NCBI RefSeq assembly: GCF_024586455.1
Contig: NC_065919.1
Location: 8,159,368-8,223,367, forward strand
Length of the DNA: 64,000 bases
Direction of reading: 5' to 3'
Source of the DNA: Bactrocera neohumeralis
Lineage: Eukaryota; Arthropoda; Insecta; Diptera; Tephritidae
Below the pieces are notes generated by a model. That model was not told the origin of the DNA. It worked only from the letters and a program-made list of their open reading frames with translations, and ran no database searches. Numbering within the stretch: the stretch's first letter is position 1; each line of letters begins with the position of its first letter. Of this stretch, positions 11,542-23,530 are shown piece after piece. Made by a program: the position numbers and the translations under genes.

Positions 11542-12232
11542 CAATTTTTATACATAACTCACTAACTCTAAAGTAAGTCGATATGTGTCACAAGAACGAT
11601 GTTCATATATATCATCGTACACATAAAGAAGTTATCAGTAAGTTAAGAGCTCGTTCCTAACAGGGATCTTATTGGCTAGTTTAGAGCGCCGTTCCATTGT
11701 GATACCCAAAACTCCTATATAATTGATTGACATAAGATTCTCATAAATCGGATTTAGTCTAACACAAATTTGTTAAGGTGACTAATGGCTTTGTCTCCTG
11801 GTACGGCGAAAGTTATATTGCGAAGATGTTTCAACCTCAGTCTCACAAAGGCTGGACTAAGGATACAACTTTGGCAACTTCCCTACTTCAATTTTTATAC
11901 ATAACTCACTAACTCTAAAGTAAGTCGATATGTGTCACAAGAACGATTTCATATATATCATCGTACACATAAAGAAGTTATCAGTAAGTTAAGAGCTCGT
12001 TCCTAACAGGGATCTTATTGGCTAGTTTAGAGCGCCGTTCCATTGTGATACCCAAAACTCCTATATAATTGATTGACATAAGATTCTCATATATCGGATT
12101 TAGTCTAACACAAATTTGTTAAGGTGACTAATGGCTTTGTCTCCTGGTACGGCGAAAGTTATATTGCGAAGATGTTTCAACCTCAGTCTCACAAAGGCTG
12201 GACTAAGGATACAACTTTGGCAACTTCCCTAC
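11542..12232 (-). repeat. Near-identical tandem duplication of a non-LTR 3' region
   Basis: Unit 1 is 11542-11886 and unit 2 is 11889-12232, a period of 347. By eye they differ only by a one-base deletion (GATGTTCAT versus GATTTCAT) and one substitution (CATAAATC versus CATATATC). On the minus strand the unit includes GGGTATCACAATGGAACGGC and a GATCCCTGTTAGGAAC stretch, a layout typical of the 3' UTR of fly non-LTR elements. It directly follows the RNase H relic at 12240-12885. The duplication must be recent, or it is an assembly artefact. Confidence 0.9.
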
Positions 12233-12239
12233 GACAAGA

Positions 12240-12885
12240 TTTTTAAACTGACTGAACTGTTTCAATTCTGACTAGATAAACTTTACAAAGGGCATATACT
12301 ATGTAATGAATGTCAGGTATATCTTCAGCGCTCTACTCTAGACCAAAACGATCTCGCAGCCACACAGACACTGGAAGTCATCTAATGCCTGCTTACCCAA
12401 CGCTAGGTCCATAGGTCCATTGATAGAATGTCAGGTGATAACGGAAATTCAACTCGTTCCCACTCCGATGTGCGAGAGTTCCGGTGGACCGTCTTGCTAG
12501 TTCATAGGTTTTGCAGTTCCCAGCGATTCCACCGTAACCAATCACTCAAACTAGTCTAATGTTGAAGTAAATTGGTACTATTTCGCTGTGAAAATAGACA
12601 CTTCTTGACAAACTTTGGGTGCAGAGTTAACGAGCTCAACGTTTGATCTCTTGTATTGCCGATCTGTAGTCGGAGTGTATGCGCATCTCCCTGAAAAAAG
12701 CTGCACTGTGGAACTATAAGTCTAATGCTACCTTAATAGCAGCCACTTCAGCCTGAAAAACACTACAGTGGTTCGGTAGCATTAAGCTAAGCTTAACCAC
12801 TTACCTCCACGCTTCGACCAATCCTTAAAAAAGCTCACTGCGCCTCTCCTCTAGGGACTTCTGCCTGTCCATATATCTGAAATTA
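12240..12885 (-). pseudogene. Non-LTR retrotransposon RNase H domain relic
   Basis: The minus strand reads NHCSVFQAEVAAIKVALDL (complement of about 12715-12771), the RNase H motif with the catalytic Glu. IHSDYRSAIQEIK follows, equivalent to the catalytic YSDSxAAI motif. Stops break it. The DNA on both sides matches the better preserved RNase H relic at 26174-27030, including the segment equivalent to the 12788-12880 start (construct-like 'TDGS' end). The direction runs from 12885 down to the duplicated 3' region at 12232-11542, so together these form the last 1.3 kb of one dead element. Confidence 0.75.
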
Positions 12886-13791
12886 ACTATATAATTCTTA
12901 CACAACAAGATAAACATCATTAACACAAAAGCACCTGCTTATTTATATATAAAACTTGTAATTAAGATAATGGACAAAGGTAAATGGGTCTCGTGAGACC
13001 GAAATAGTTGATTTCGGTCCTCGGCGTTTCGGAAAAGTAGCACACAGCTATAATAATGAAGTCCGCTCATATATTATGTACTATTATTTGTGTGCCACGC
13101 ACTCATCTTGAGCTTTTCACATTTTAAGGACTTTTCCACATAACACGTGATGTAATTAATGAAATGAAGTGCTGCATTATTAATGTGAGCTCAAAATGCA
13201 ATTAATAAGAAGCCAAATTCTCACGCGTAGACATTTAATAGTATGTAAATGATGTTGATGTATTATGGTTGGTGTTTGAAAGGTCATTATTAAGAGAAGT
13301 TTTACCCCGAGAAGAATTGATTTCTACATAAACGCAGAATGTTTGTTTAAGAGTCGCAAGTTGTTCATTTTATTCTAAAAATATAAAACTAAAACATAAT
13401 TTTCGGTAAATTTTTCATGAAAAAGAAAACATTAAAATACGATAGAAGGGAACTTCAACGTATGAAGGCGTTCTTCTCGACCCTAGGCTGGATATTACTT
13501 CCGATAATGGAGGAATATCCGATTGTCTAGAACACTAGAAGAGCATGTGCTACCGGTTGGTTATTTCGTTAGTCATAATCAAAGTGTGAGTTCTGATGAC
13601 CGTACTCCTGTTCACTATTTTACACCTCGTTTCGGTTTGTCCGAGCATTATGACATGAGTTGTCAAAATATTGGTTTTATCATAATTAGCAAAGTTTTTG
13701 TGCAAGTACATCTCCTATATTCCTGTCTAAGCACATTATTAATAATGATTACGCTAGCAGATGTACACTCTTATAGAAGATGGTACCTTCT
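12886..13791. other. Intergenic with two overlapping palindromes
   Basis: No gene was recognised. GGTCTCGTGAGACC (12987-13000) overlaps an 8-bp inverted repeat with a 5-base loop (ACCGAAAT...ATTTCGGT, 12998-13018). A short ORF at 13523-13837 has no recognisable homology. Confidence 0.45.
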
Positions 13792-14700
13792 CTATTTAGT
13801 TCTGAATCTCAATCTGTTTTCTCCAGCAGTAGATTGAAGAAGTCGCACGATAGGGAGTCGCTCGGAGATGTCCTTCCCGATTCTGACGGAAGTTTTGGTA
13901 TAGCTCCACGGCAGTTTATACAGCCGTATTAGTTTTCCGAGGATAGCAAATTCAAACATCGCGGCATAAAGGGACCTCCTTTTCGTACTGTCAAAAGCAG
14001 CTTTGAAATCGACGGAAAAGTGGTGTGTGTCAATCCTCTTTTCAGGGGTCTTTTTTAATACTTGGCACATGGTGAATATCTGGTCAGTTATTAATTTTCC
14101 AGACCTGAAGCCACACTGATAAGGTGCAATCAGTTTGTTGGCAGTGGGTTTTAATCTTTCACACAGTACGCTTATATGCAATGTTGAAGAGACTTTACAC
14201 ACGGTAGTTGGTGCAGATTGTGAGGTCTCCCTTTTTAAGGAATGGGCAGAGTAGACTTAATTTCCATTTAAATTTAAAACCATCGCGCGATTCATGTTCC
14301 TTATAATTTCTTCGCCACCGTATTTGAACAGCTCGAACGGTAATTAATCGGCCTCCACCGCTTTGTTGTTCTTTAGACGGGTAATCGTAATCGAACTTCT
14401 TCATAGTCGGGCAATGGAAGGTCTGCTCCATGATCATCGATTGGGGAATCGGGTCCACCATCTCCTGGTGTTATTCTCTCACTGTTATTCAGCAGGATGC
14501 AGAAGTGTTCCCTCCATAATTTCAGTATGCTCTGGACATCAGTCACGAGATCATCTCTGGGAGTTCTACAAGGTATGCTCCGGTCTTGAAATCTTCTTTT
14601 AGTTGCCGCATCATTTCGAAGAGTTTTCGAGCATTACCCCTATCGTCCAGCATGTAAAGCTCTTCCTACTCATTCATTTCGGCCTCTCTCTTTGTTTGTC
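13792..14700 (-). pseudogene. Non-LTR retrotransposon reverse transcriptase fragment
   Basis: Minus-strand translation gives LCERLKPTANKLIAPYQCGF, RSGKLITDQIF and HHFSVDFKAAFDSTKR. The last is reverse transcriptase motif A (VDFxxAFD) with its catalytic Asp. Upstream on the element (higher coordinates, 14200-14700) the linker between endonuclease and reverse transcriptase is readable in pieces, with stops and frameshifts. The fragment ends near 13820, before the catalytic YADD motif, so it is a 3'-truncated piece. The fragment at 62029-62870 carries the complementary C-terminal part of a similar element. The clade (RTE- or CR1-like) is not settled. Confidence 0.82.
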
Positions 14701-14710
14701 TTCAATACTC

Positions 14711-15105
14711 ACAAGAAAAAACGTTAACTTCGGCTGCACCGCAGCTAATATAATAATATAATATATCGTTCAGTTTGTATGGCAGCTATATGTTTTAGTG
14801 GTCCGATATCGGCAGTTCCGACAAATGAGCAGCTTCTTGAAGAGAAAATGACGTTTACGAAATTTCAAAACGATATCTCGAAAACTGAGGAAGTAATTCG
14901 TATATATACAGACGGACAGACAGACGGACAAACAGACGGACGGACAGACCGACAGACAGACAGACGGACATGACTAAATCGACTCAGCTCAACATAGTGA
15001 TCATTTAAATATACATTTTATAGGGTCTCCGACGCATCCTTCTGGGTGTTACAAACTTCGGGGGAAACTTAACTTAATATGCATACTCTGTTCAGGGTAT
15101 AAAAA
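14711..15105 (-). mobile_element. DINE-1-like element (family B), short copy
   Basis: The minus strand begins with TTTTTATACCCTGAACAGAG. It continues through GACCCTATAAAATGTATATT, TGATCACTATGTTGAGCTGA, GTCGATTTAGTCATGTCCG and a (GTCY)n tract (14911-14970), then GATATCG. It ends at a hairpin-like CTGCGGTGCAGCCGAAGTT and ACGTTTTTTCTTGT. The series is that of Drosophila DINE-1/INE-1. This copy has only one of the internal roughly 150-bp units present three times in the copy at 54119-54779. Confidence 0.82.
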
Positions 15106-16621
15106 CTTGGTGTTACCATTTACAGCAAAAAGGGTCGCAGATTCTACATAAATCATAGCTGTAATAATATGATCTAGCTGAATATTCAAGTAAACTGCCA
15201 AGAGGTACACTTAACAGTGCGAAGTATTCGTAGATCACATAGGGATTGTACAATTATTGCTCGTACAAATGTGGGCTACTTACCTATATACTGATATATC
15301 TTCTACATATAAAAATTTATATATCTGTATGACATTTTCTTCATGAATTATTAAGACTACTTTGAAATTCAATTAATTGTCAGCTAATTCCCGGTAAAAA
15401 TATTTCAATATTCTAATAAATCGAGCATTGTGTGCAGGTGTGTGTGCGACACATTTGTAGGAGTGGCGCTAGTAGTAAAATCAAGTTTTCTGTGCATGTA
15501 TTGGTAGAGCTGTGAATAAGCAGCTGTACAGGTTTCTGTTGGGTTTTCCGGAGAATAACTAAACGCTGGCAGCCATTGTCTTCTGGTGCCGAGTCAAGCC
15601 ATAATTTCACTTTTAGCTTTCAGCACTGTACAGTGGGCACTTGTGTGTGTGTATGTGTGGATGTATTTGTGGGTGTAAGCGTAACTCTGCAAACACGTAT
15701 GCGCACGTATACATAGACATAATGTACAATAACGGTAATATACTTGGCCGAGCACAACATCGTCGTCGAGTCGGTTAATGTTGGCTAACGAATGTGGGCC
15801 AGTCAAACAATGCAGTTTCCTGTCGCATTTATTCGCCCTCATACCGATCGCAGCAGCAAGGTCGTAGCACGCTGTCGATGGCGCATATTAAGGGAGGCGG
15901 CAGGGCAAGCTGTTGTTGTACGAGTACAATATGGTGGCCTTAGACATGTTGAAATTAGTGAAAATGTCAATTTGCCACGGGCTTGAGTCGTACAAGTTTC
16001 AATAGAATGCGCTTATGTGTGTGTGTGTGTGTACGTGCGCGTGTCTATATATATGCTGATGTGCAAGACGTGTGTGCTGTGCATTAAATATACATTGTTA
16101 CATATGTAAGCATGTGTGCTGCTCATGACGTGCGTTGACTTGGTCTTCAGCATAATTACAACAAATTATGCGCGCTGCTAATGGTTGTTGTGATTTGTTG
16201 CAAGCATAATAGCTCAAATAGCTCAACATGTGTGTACTCTATGTATATAAGTATGTATATTTAAAGTAGCGCAGACTATCCTCCAAGATTTTAATACATT
16301 TTTGATGGCATGCTTCTCCTTTCTTTCGCCTAACTGCATAATGCAATTTCACAACAACACATCAGCTATGAACATCGCATAGCTTGCTTTATTATGCGTT
16401 TTTATTGTCAATAAAATTGTTATTTACAACACTGCAGTCATGTCATGGCAACAAACAAAGTCATTTAACTGCTGCAGGTATCAATAAAACTCTCATCAAA
16501 ATGAAAACGAAAAAAAGCACCATTGGCTTCACCTTTTCTCATTTGCGCGTATCCTGGCGCTGGTTGTTTGCATTTCGTGCTTTTTATAACTGTATATACC
16601 CACACACATATGTATGTTTTC
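15106..16621. other. Intergenic with TG microsatellites
   Basis: No gene was recognised. (TG)n tracts lie at 15641-15658 (interrupted) and 16016-16032, and several ACATAC/ATGTAT words are scattered. The ORFs at 15413-15842 and 16384-16626 lack homology. Confidence 0.5.
16016..16032. repeat. (TG)n dinucleotide microsatellite
   Basis: A perfect TG run of about eight units in a generally TG-rich stretch. Confidence 0.85.
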
Positions 16622-17011
16622 ATTAGGGTGGGTAAAAAAACTAACTTTTTTCGCTTCGTACTCTGAAGATATGGTTGATAAGTACCTCTGAGAAGGGTTC
16701 TCCAAGTATGAGCCCTTAATTGTAATGGGAAGATCCTCCGCTTAACGGTTTTCTATTTTTTCTTATTATCAGACAGAAAGAATTGTACCTTGCTTCCATC
16801 TACTTGAAAAATATTCTTTTGTGGGTTTTGTGAGAAATTGTATGCTCTTCAAAAAGGTCTACTTTTCATAAACATCGGTTTAAAAGATATTAACAATGAA
16901 ATTTTGATTATTTTAAAGAAAAATTTGTTTTCTTATGCATTTTATAACTCAATGAAAAATTAAAGAGAAATAAAGAGGCTTGAAAAAAATCGATTTTTAA
17001 CCCACCCTAAT
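16622..17011. mobile_element. MITE with ATTAGGGTGGGT ends
   Basis: The 390-bp element begins ATTAGGGTGGGTAAAAA (16622) and ends with the complement, ATTTTTAACCCACCCTAAT, at 17011. It has no coding capacity. Its left half (GGTTCTCCAAGTATGAG, then AATTGTAATGGGAAGATCC, then TCCGCTTAACGG) is related to both arms of the fold-back element at 51622-52115, so the two belong to one family. The transposon superfamily is unknown. Confidence 0.75.
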
Positions 17012-17785
17012 GTCAATGCTATGTACATAAAAGTATTATAGTTTTATAAATATATTAAGCGTCGAGGCACTAAAAGCACTAAAAGTGTTCTCCACCAACT
17101 CCCGCGCTATCATGTGAGAGCTGTCACCGTCCGTGGAGTATAAATTTGTTTTAGAAAATGCTTCGCTTTTAGCACGACATTGCATCGGCACGCGATGCTC
17201 TGCGAAATGAAACGCTAACTTTCGAACACGTCAAACAAACATGGTGTCAAATTGTTTTGCCATGACCAACAACATGCGCCGTACTCCCAAGGCGACACTA
17301 AACGTTCCATATATTCTCATTGTCTCGGCGTGACTTCTGCGAAACAAACTCGGCTTAAGCACGCAAATTTCTATACCAACCGAATACGGTGAATTCGATC
17401 GATTAATCAGCCAGTAGCCATATTTATATATCACCCATTTGTAAGTGTATGTGTGAATATACATGTATGTATATGTATTTATTGCAGTATAGTTGGTAAT
17501 AACTTCAAATTCAAACTCAAGCTACTTCATGACTTCATGCAACTATGTATGATGATTAATGGCTTTTCGGAACAAGACATTTAGAAAAAATATATAATTC
17601 GGTGTTTTCAGTTTGCATAACTGCGTGTTCAAATATGGAAGTTAAACGGTTTTCCCGTTACGTGCAACTAAACCTTGTTGTGTTGTTTCAAATGAGTTTT
17701 GGCATAAAAAGTATTCGATGGTAGAATACGATACAGATACAGGAGAAAAATAATTATTTAGTTTTATTATGTAATCCACAATACG
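17012..17785. other. Intergenic, no gene recognised
   Basis: The stretch 17060-17420 is less AT-rich than its surroundings and holds a minus-strand ORF (17231-17464) without homology. There is no splice or promoter evidence. Confidence 0.4.
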
Positions 17786-18560
17786 AGGGTTGCCAGTAAT
17801 ATTTCGGAATTAGAGAATAAAAACAAATTTGAATCATTGAATCACTTTATATTTTTCAAAATGTTCTCCATTAAGATCTACAAGTATACACTTTTGCATA
17901 CGTTTGAAGCAATTGTTGAAGCCTTTTTGCCACTCTGATTGAGGTATGTTCAAAACAAGTGTTCTAAACGCACCAACTGCCTCTTCAAGTATCGAAAAAC
18001 GCTGACGCCTTAGTTTATCTTTTACATACTGGAATAAAAAGAAGTCATTCAGTGCCAAGTCAGAGCCATACGGTGAATGACTCATCAAATCGATGCTTTG
18101 AGTGCTCAAAAATGCAGTTGTGTCAGTCGTTTCCGTTGGCTCAAACTCACGATTGGTGACATGACGATCTCGCAACATCAGCTTGCTCAAAGCTTCAATA
18201 GTTTCCTGAACAAAAACTGTTTTTGGACTATCTTTACATAATTCGTCTTGGGTTGATTGACAACCTCGATTGAATTCACCATAACATCGATAAACTCTGA
18301 CTCTTGCTGGAGCTTCAGCGTCAAATTTTGAATGAAGCTCATTGATGCCCCGTTGCAAAGTCAATCTACATCGAAAATTGTAAAAATAATCTCACGAAAG
18401 TGTTCCCGATTTAATTCCGTTTTTTTTTTGGTCTGAGATGAATATTTTAAGTTACTGTAAACAACACAAATAGCGCTGGTATGTCAAAAAGGTCTGAGTA
18501 TGTGTACCATCGAAAAGGCCGAACTTTACGACAAAGTTGTGAGTTGCCACATTACATCAC
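17786..18560 (-). pseudogene. Internally deleted mariner transposase
   Basis: A single minus-strand ORF (18364-17834, 176 codons) joins two mariner segments. The N-terminal part, MTLQRGINELHSKFDAEAPA through QDELCKDSPKTVFVQETIE and DRHVTNREFE, is the DNA-binding domain. The C-terminal part runs from TAFLSTQSIDLMSHSPYGSD through LALNDFFLFQYVKDKLRRQR to GEHFEK. The join near residue 81 removes the part with the first two catalytic Asp residues; the third (LALND) remains. The frame is still open across the junction, so the deletion is either in frame by chance or young. The product could bind terminal repeats but not cut. Exact terminal repeats were not identified. Confidence 0.85.
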
Positions 18561-20973
18561 TAGGGTTGCCAAATCCGGAAATTTAAAATTCAATCTAAGT
18601 ATATCAGTGGGGTAATCCAAAGTAGAACATTTCTAATCTGCAGTTTTGTTTTGGCATTAGGTTCTCAATTTCGACAATCTTAATAAGGCTGCAATTAATG
18701 AATAGTATGAGATTTCCTAATATGCTCGATAAATAATAGCTACAAAAGCATACTATATACTAAGGAAAAAACCCTTGGAGAATAAGTCTGCGCTATGAGA
18801 TGACCAGTTAATATCACCACTTTTGTACATGTGTTGCTAATTACACAGAACGGAAGAAACAGTTGGATAACGGAATGAACAGTTGGGCAGTTGAAAATTG
18901 GTTATTAATTCAGCCAATATGCTATATAAACTGGATAAAAAGTGATCGGTATCAAAGCTTACACTACAACACCAGAATCTTCTTAATTTTAATAACAGGA
19001 CCGATACAGCTAAACATTTAGTGTGAATTAATATAAAACTGCCAAAAATCTTGTCTTTGCTCGGCGATAATGTGCCTTGGCCAGAAAAATGTTGGTAAAT
19101 TTTGAGTTTCTTTGTATTGAGTTAACTAAAGTAATATCTTCTGAACAAGATCTTTATTTCCTGCACTATTGGGCTTTGTGGCAGTATAGTACTCAAGACT
19201 CAACACTAGAGAATATATTTAGCTTACAAATAGGCATCTAAAACACAATACATTTTCGGCATCTTTTAAAATTATGTTTCGATTTATAAATAGTTCATTT
19301 TTTCTCGAAGTCTCGCATGCTTTTTCTTTTTATTTACAATTTTTTGATTATTTGCAATTAATTGTTACACTATACACGATGAATCTTTAGATTTTATTCA
19401 AGTACAATAGAATATGACCAAAACGATACTTGAGATCTTTAGATATAGAAGTACATTACCAGGAAATCAAGATCTGCACGCTTCGTTAAACAACATTGTG
19501 ACCCCGAAACTGGTTATATGTGCTTCAACTGAGTAAAGAAAGCTAAAAGATGGCTCGATGACTATTTCGAAAAATTTTTCTTGATGCTCCTAATTGTATT
19601 ACTTTCTTAACATTTATAAGACATTTGTAAAAATGATTTCATAAGTGATAATATCACATGTCATATGGATGTGTGCACACTGACTTTTTATATACTAAAA
19701 TATGGGATTTTCTTACTAAAAAAAGTTATGGTTTTATGTTTTTAAATGATATCCATATAACTAGAAGTCTTTGTGCTTATGGTTTATAAAAAGTACATGG
19801 AAAGTCGAAGGACACATCCGTTTCTAGAAGGCTAGGCTTAACTTTTTTTAAATAATTCAACTATTAATATAAAATATTTTGAGAAATTTTATGAACGAAT
19901 TTATTTTCCTGATTTACTTGTATTAATTTATTGGGCTCTACTTCTATGTATTTAGACCAGCTCGAAAACCATAAGAGCTCGACGCAAGTACTATATGTTC
20001 GAGTTGCAGTTATATTTTATTGACCAATTATTTAGAGCTTGGCTTGTTGTGGCTTTTAACTACACAAATGTCAATCAACTCATAAAGAAACATACTTACA
20101 TATGTATATTCCGCATTTTAATATTCATTTGACCACACAAGTACAGGTACAAGTTTGTATCAACTCTGCATCCTTACTAAAGCTTCAGTGTCATAATACA
20201 CATATGTAATTTAAGGTAAAAAGCACAAAGCGGATTTCAATTAGTCTTTAAATTACCTTAGCTAGAGGCCAGATTAATTGATAAATGTAATCAGAAACAA
20301 TTTCTATTAAACACTTCAGTTCAGTCAAACTTTTTTGGCTTAAATACAAAAAAGCGCAGCAATAGAGAAAGCTGCTTTGCCACAAATTTAAGAATTGCAC
20401 ATAACTAAATGGCCCGCGGCAAGTAATTCAAGCGAGTCATACTGGGCATTATGGTATACAAAAGGCGAAAACCCATTAAATGAATTATACAAATTCATGC
20501 CTTTTTGTATACATATACACATACAAACGTAAAAAATATGTATTTCTTGGAATAAGGAAAAATTGTGAGGTAAACGCGACCGAAGATGTGGTTTATTCGA
20601 CATAAGAGTTTTTAAGATGGTCAAAGAACAACCAGCGGATGCTAAAAATTATAAGCATAGCATTGATAAAAACAAAACCAATACGATATTTTTTTAAATG
20701 GAGGCCCAAACTTATCGAATTGAGCACACGGGTACCTCATTAAAGAGGTACAGCCGCTATTTTCAATGCCATCACGTTTTGTTTTACCATATTTTGGCCC
20801 ACTTTTAGTATTGTGTATAGCTCAAACTAACAATGAGAGTAAAAATTTCTTTTTTTCTTGTATTTTTAAATTTAAGATCTAAAATCAATTATAGTAATTT
20901 ACAGAAGAATGGTTACAGCAATGTTTTTCTTTAAGAAAATTTCATAATCCTATTACACATGCGTCAGGTGACA
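18561..20973. other. Intergenic, nothing recognised
   Basis: About 2.4 kb of AT-rich sequence. Only short ORFs without homology occur (20388-20624 on -). No repeats with clear ends were seen. Confidence 0.45.
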
Positions 20974-20975
20974 TA

Positions 20976-21664
20976 CAGGGTTTGTCTGGAAAGTAGTAGG
21001 ACTGAATCGATTTAAAAAAATTTATTGAACCAATCGTTACGATTGTTTAAAAACTTTAAAAATAGGCTCCTTCTGGGTCGATGCAGCACAGCCAGCGCGA
21101 TTTCCAAGCATTGAAGACGTCACGGAAGGCATTCTCCGGAATAGCCTTGAGAGCCGAGGTGCATGCTGCTTGGTTCCCCTCTGTCATCTCAAAATGCTTG
21201 CCTTTCATCGGCCTTTTCAGGCAAAGAAACAAAAAACAGTTTGAACAATTGAACGAACACATAGTCGACGGTCTGAGTTCAAAACTTTGCGCACACGGGT
21301 CACATTGTCGGTGTTTGTTGAAGTCGCAGGTCTCCCAGCACGCTCTTCATCAGCGACCTCTTCCCGGAGCTCCCAAAAGGCCTGGTCTCACCGAAACTCA
21401 CCACTTTTTGCTAGAGCAACATCTGGGTAAGCCAGTAAGCTTCATCATATCAAACATCTATGTCGCAGATTTACCGATTTCACACAGAATTTAATCGCGT
21501 ACCTCTGCTCTAAAGAACATTGCATTTTCGGCTTGCATCACTCACAGAAACACGTCACGCGAAAATGTTTGTCCTGACTCTCCAGGTGTTCGGAGACAAC
21601 TGACCAGCCGCTCGTTCGTTAGCTGGGAAGAAAATCAGTCCTAATAGTTTCCGGACAAACCCTG
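20976..21664 (-). mobile_element. Internally deleted mariner with terminal repeats and TA duplication
   Basis: The element starts CAGGGTTTGTCTGGAAAG and ends with the complement of CAGGGTTTGTCCGGAAAC; the inverted similarity extends about 30 bp. TA flanks both sides (20974-20975 and 21665-21666), the mariner target duplication. Minus-strand coding gives a C-terminus LKRPMKGKHFEMTEG, ACTSALKAIPENAFRDVFNA, WKSRW and DPEGAYF. It is preceded by a short N-terminal relic with the linker read near 21260-21400. The catalytic core is deleted. At 689 bp it is a non-autonomous derivative with usable-looking ends. Confidence 0.88.
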
Positions 21665-21666
21665 TA

Positions 21667-23528
21667 TTACCACAAGTGCTGCCCGTTTCTTTGAACATCT
21701 GGTGTAGCTTGTTCGTTTCGCTAGAGTACATGGAAAGAGACGTTCATTTCTTTTAACTGATTCGGTTTTACAGAGCGCACACTCTGCAAATTATTCGGAT
21801 TGAGTATCTCGACTAAACATTTAACAATGTTTTATATACAGATATATTTATAGTTCATTAGTATTGAAAAAGTATGTATATAGAAACTATATCTTAGCAG
21901 GAACCTAACTCTCTTTTAGATTTAGCAATGGTGTTATGGGTAACTGTCACAAAATCATCAAATTTATTATCAAATCTAACAAAAATACTTGTAGATCAAA
22001 TTTAATGAGTTAGTATAACCACTTTGAACCATTTGGATTTACGTTAATTTTTCTTATTCATTAATATTTACATGCCGCCAATGGAAGTGAACAAACAAGC
22101 TAGACACATAAAGCGCAGACATACTCAGCTCTGCTTGTATGCACATGGGCAATATTTGTGAAATATTGAATATTGAACCCTTGGGGAAATATTACAAATT
22201 TGTATTTTATGTGCTTTGTATTGACTGCGGCGCATACATATGTATGTATGTAGGTACAAAATGAAAGGCACCAATGGTTACCATCAAAAATGCGCATATC
22301 GTTCAAATTATGCTATACACACACACTTAACTGAACCTCAAACTCCACTAAAAGTGCACGCAAGGAAAAACCTTATATACCTACATAATATAGTATATAC
22401 ATATGTATATAATATACATACACGTTTTCACATACCCATTTCAGTGCATACGCTTATGTAATAAGCAACATGTTATGTTCATACATTTATTCATGCCGCC
22501 ACCATGGCAACAACGGTAATAACAAAACACTACAAAAATTAACTAAACCCACATTTACCCTGTGCGAAAAGTGGATACGATCAGGAGGTGACCGACCGAC
22601 TAAAAGACACGTCGTTTGATGATTCGCTTGGCATTATGTGACTGTGTCTGTGTCTCGGCAGGTACATACATTAGCTGACTGATTGCTTGGTTGAGTGACA
22701 AAATGACAAGCTGACAATTAAGCATTGTCTTAATATTGGTTATTTTTGTACTTCAAGTTATTGGCGTTCGTCGCCGTCGACTGGCTGTGGCATGTAAGCA
22801 CCACCCCCTAGGTAGTGAGATCGATTGTCAGATACGGAAAATTTAAAGTTAAGAAAAATTAAAAGTTTTTACTATGTCAGTAATGAAAAAGAGAAATATC
22901 AGACCTCACACTTAGATTGTTTCAACTTCAGTTCTATTCATCGGTTTGCGAGATCCTGTTCTATTCTCTACAGAACTCTGTTACTTCAGAGCTCTATTTT
23001 TGGATTTTAATTGAAACTCATATCCGCTATCCACTCTGACTTCACACCAAACTTGTTCTATTAGAAATATGTTTTTTCGAACTGTTGGCTAACGCTTTGC
23101 CGATAGCAAAATATCCGTTAAAAATCAACTATGCAGTTAAATTCATGAGAAAATATTTTCATAATTTTCTGAATGGATATAAGATGTAAGTTAAAAAAAA
23201 AACTTGCGGTCAAAGACAATGAAAATATATCTACGTACTAAAAAGTGTGTAAATTCCCTATAATTTGTCGAGAAGAGGTGTTTACTGAGTCACTCAGACA
23301 CGGAGGAGACTTCAGTAAAGAGGGTTTACTTTCTATATATAATAAAAGTTTCAGAATGGCTTTCGAAAGGACGAACTTTTATAGTAAAATTAAAGTATTT
23401 TTTAAGTAGACGAGACATGATTAGAATATTTGATTTTTCTTAGATTTTTGATTTTCAATTATAGTGTATTTTGAACTATTACTAATTGACATCCATCTCT
23501 CAACTAATATATACATGATACGAGCTAC
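21667..23528. other. Intergenic, nothing coding recognised
   Basis: AT-rich sequence with ATGT/ACAT microsatellites at 22229-22252 and 22385-22425. The short ORFs at 22100-22306, 22240-22461 and 22825-23010 follow these simple repeats or lack homology. Confidence 0.45.
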
Positions 23529-23530
23529 TA

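Noticed and set aside
18572..18600. AGGGTTGCC near 18572 as the second terminal repeat of the mariner at 17786
   Set aside because: It is in direct rather than inverted orientation to the AGGGTTGCC at 17788, so it is not a matching end.
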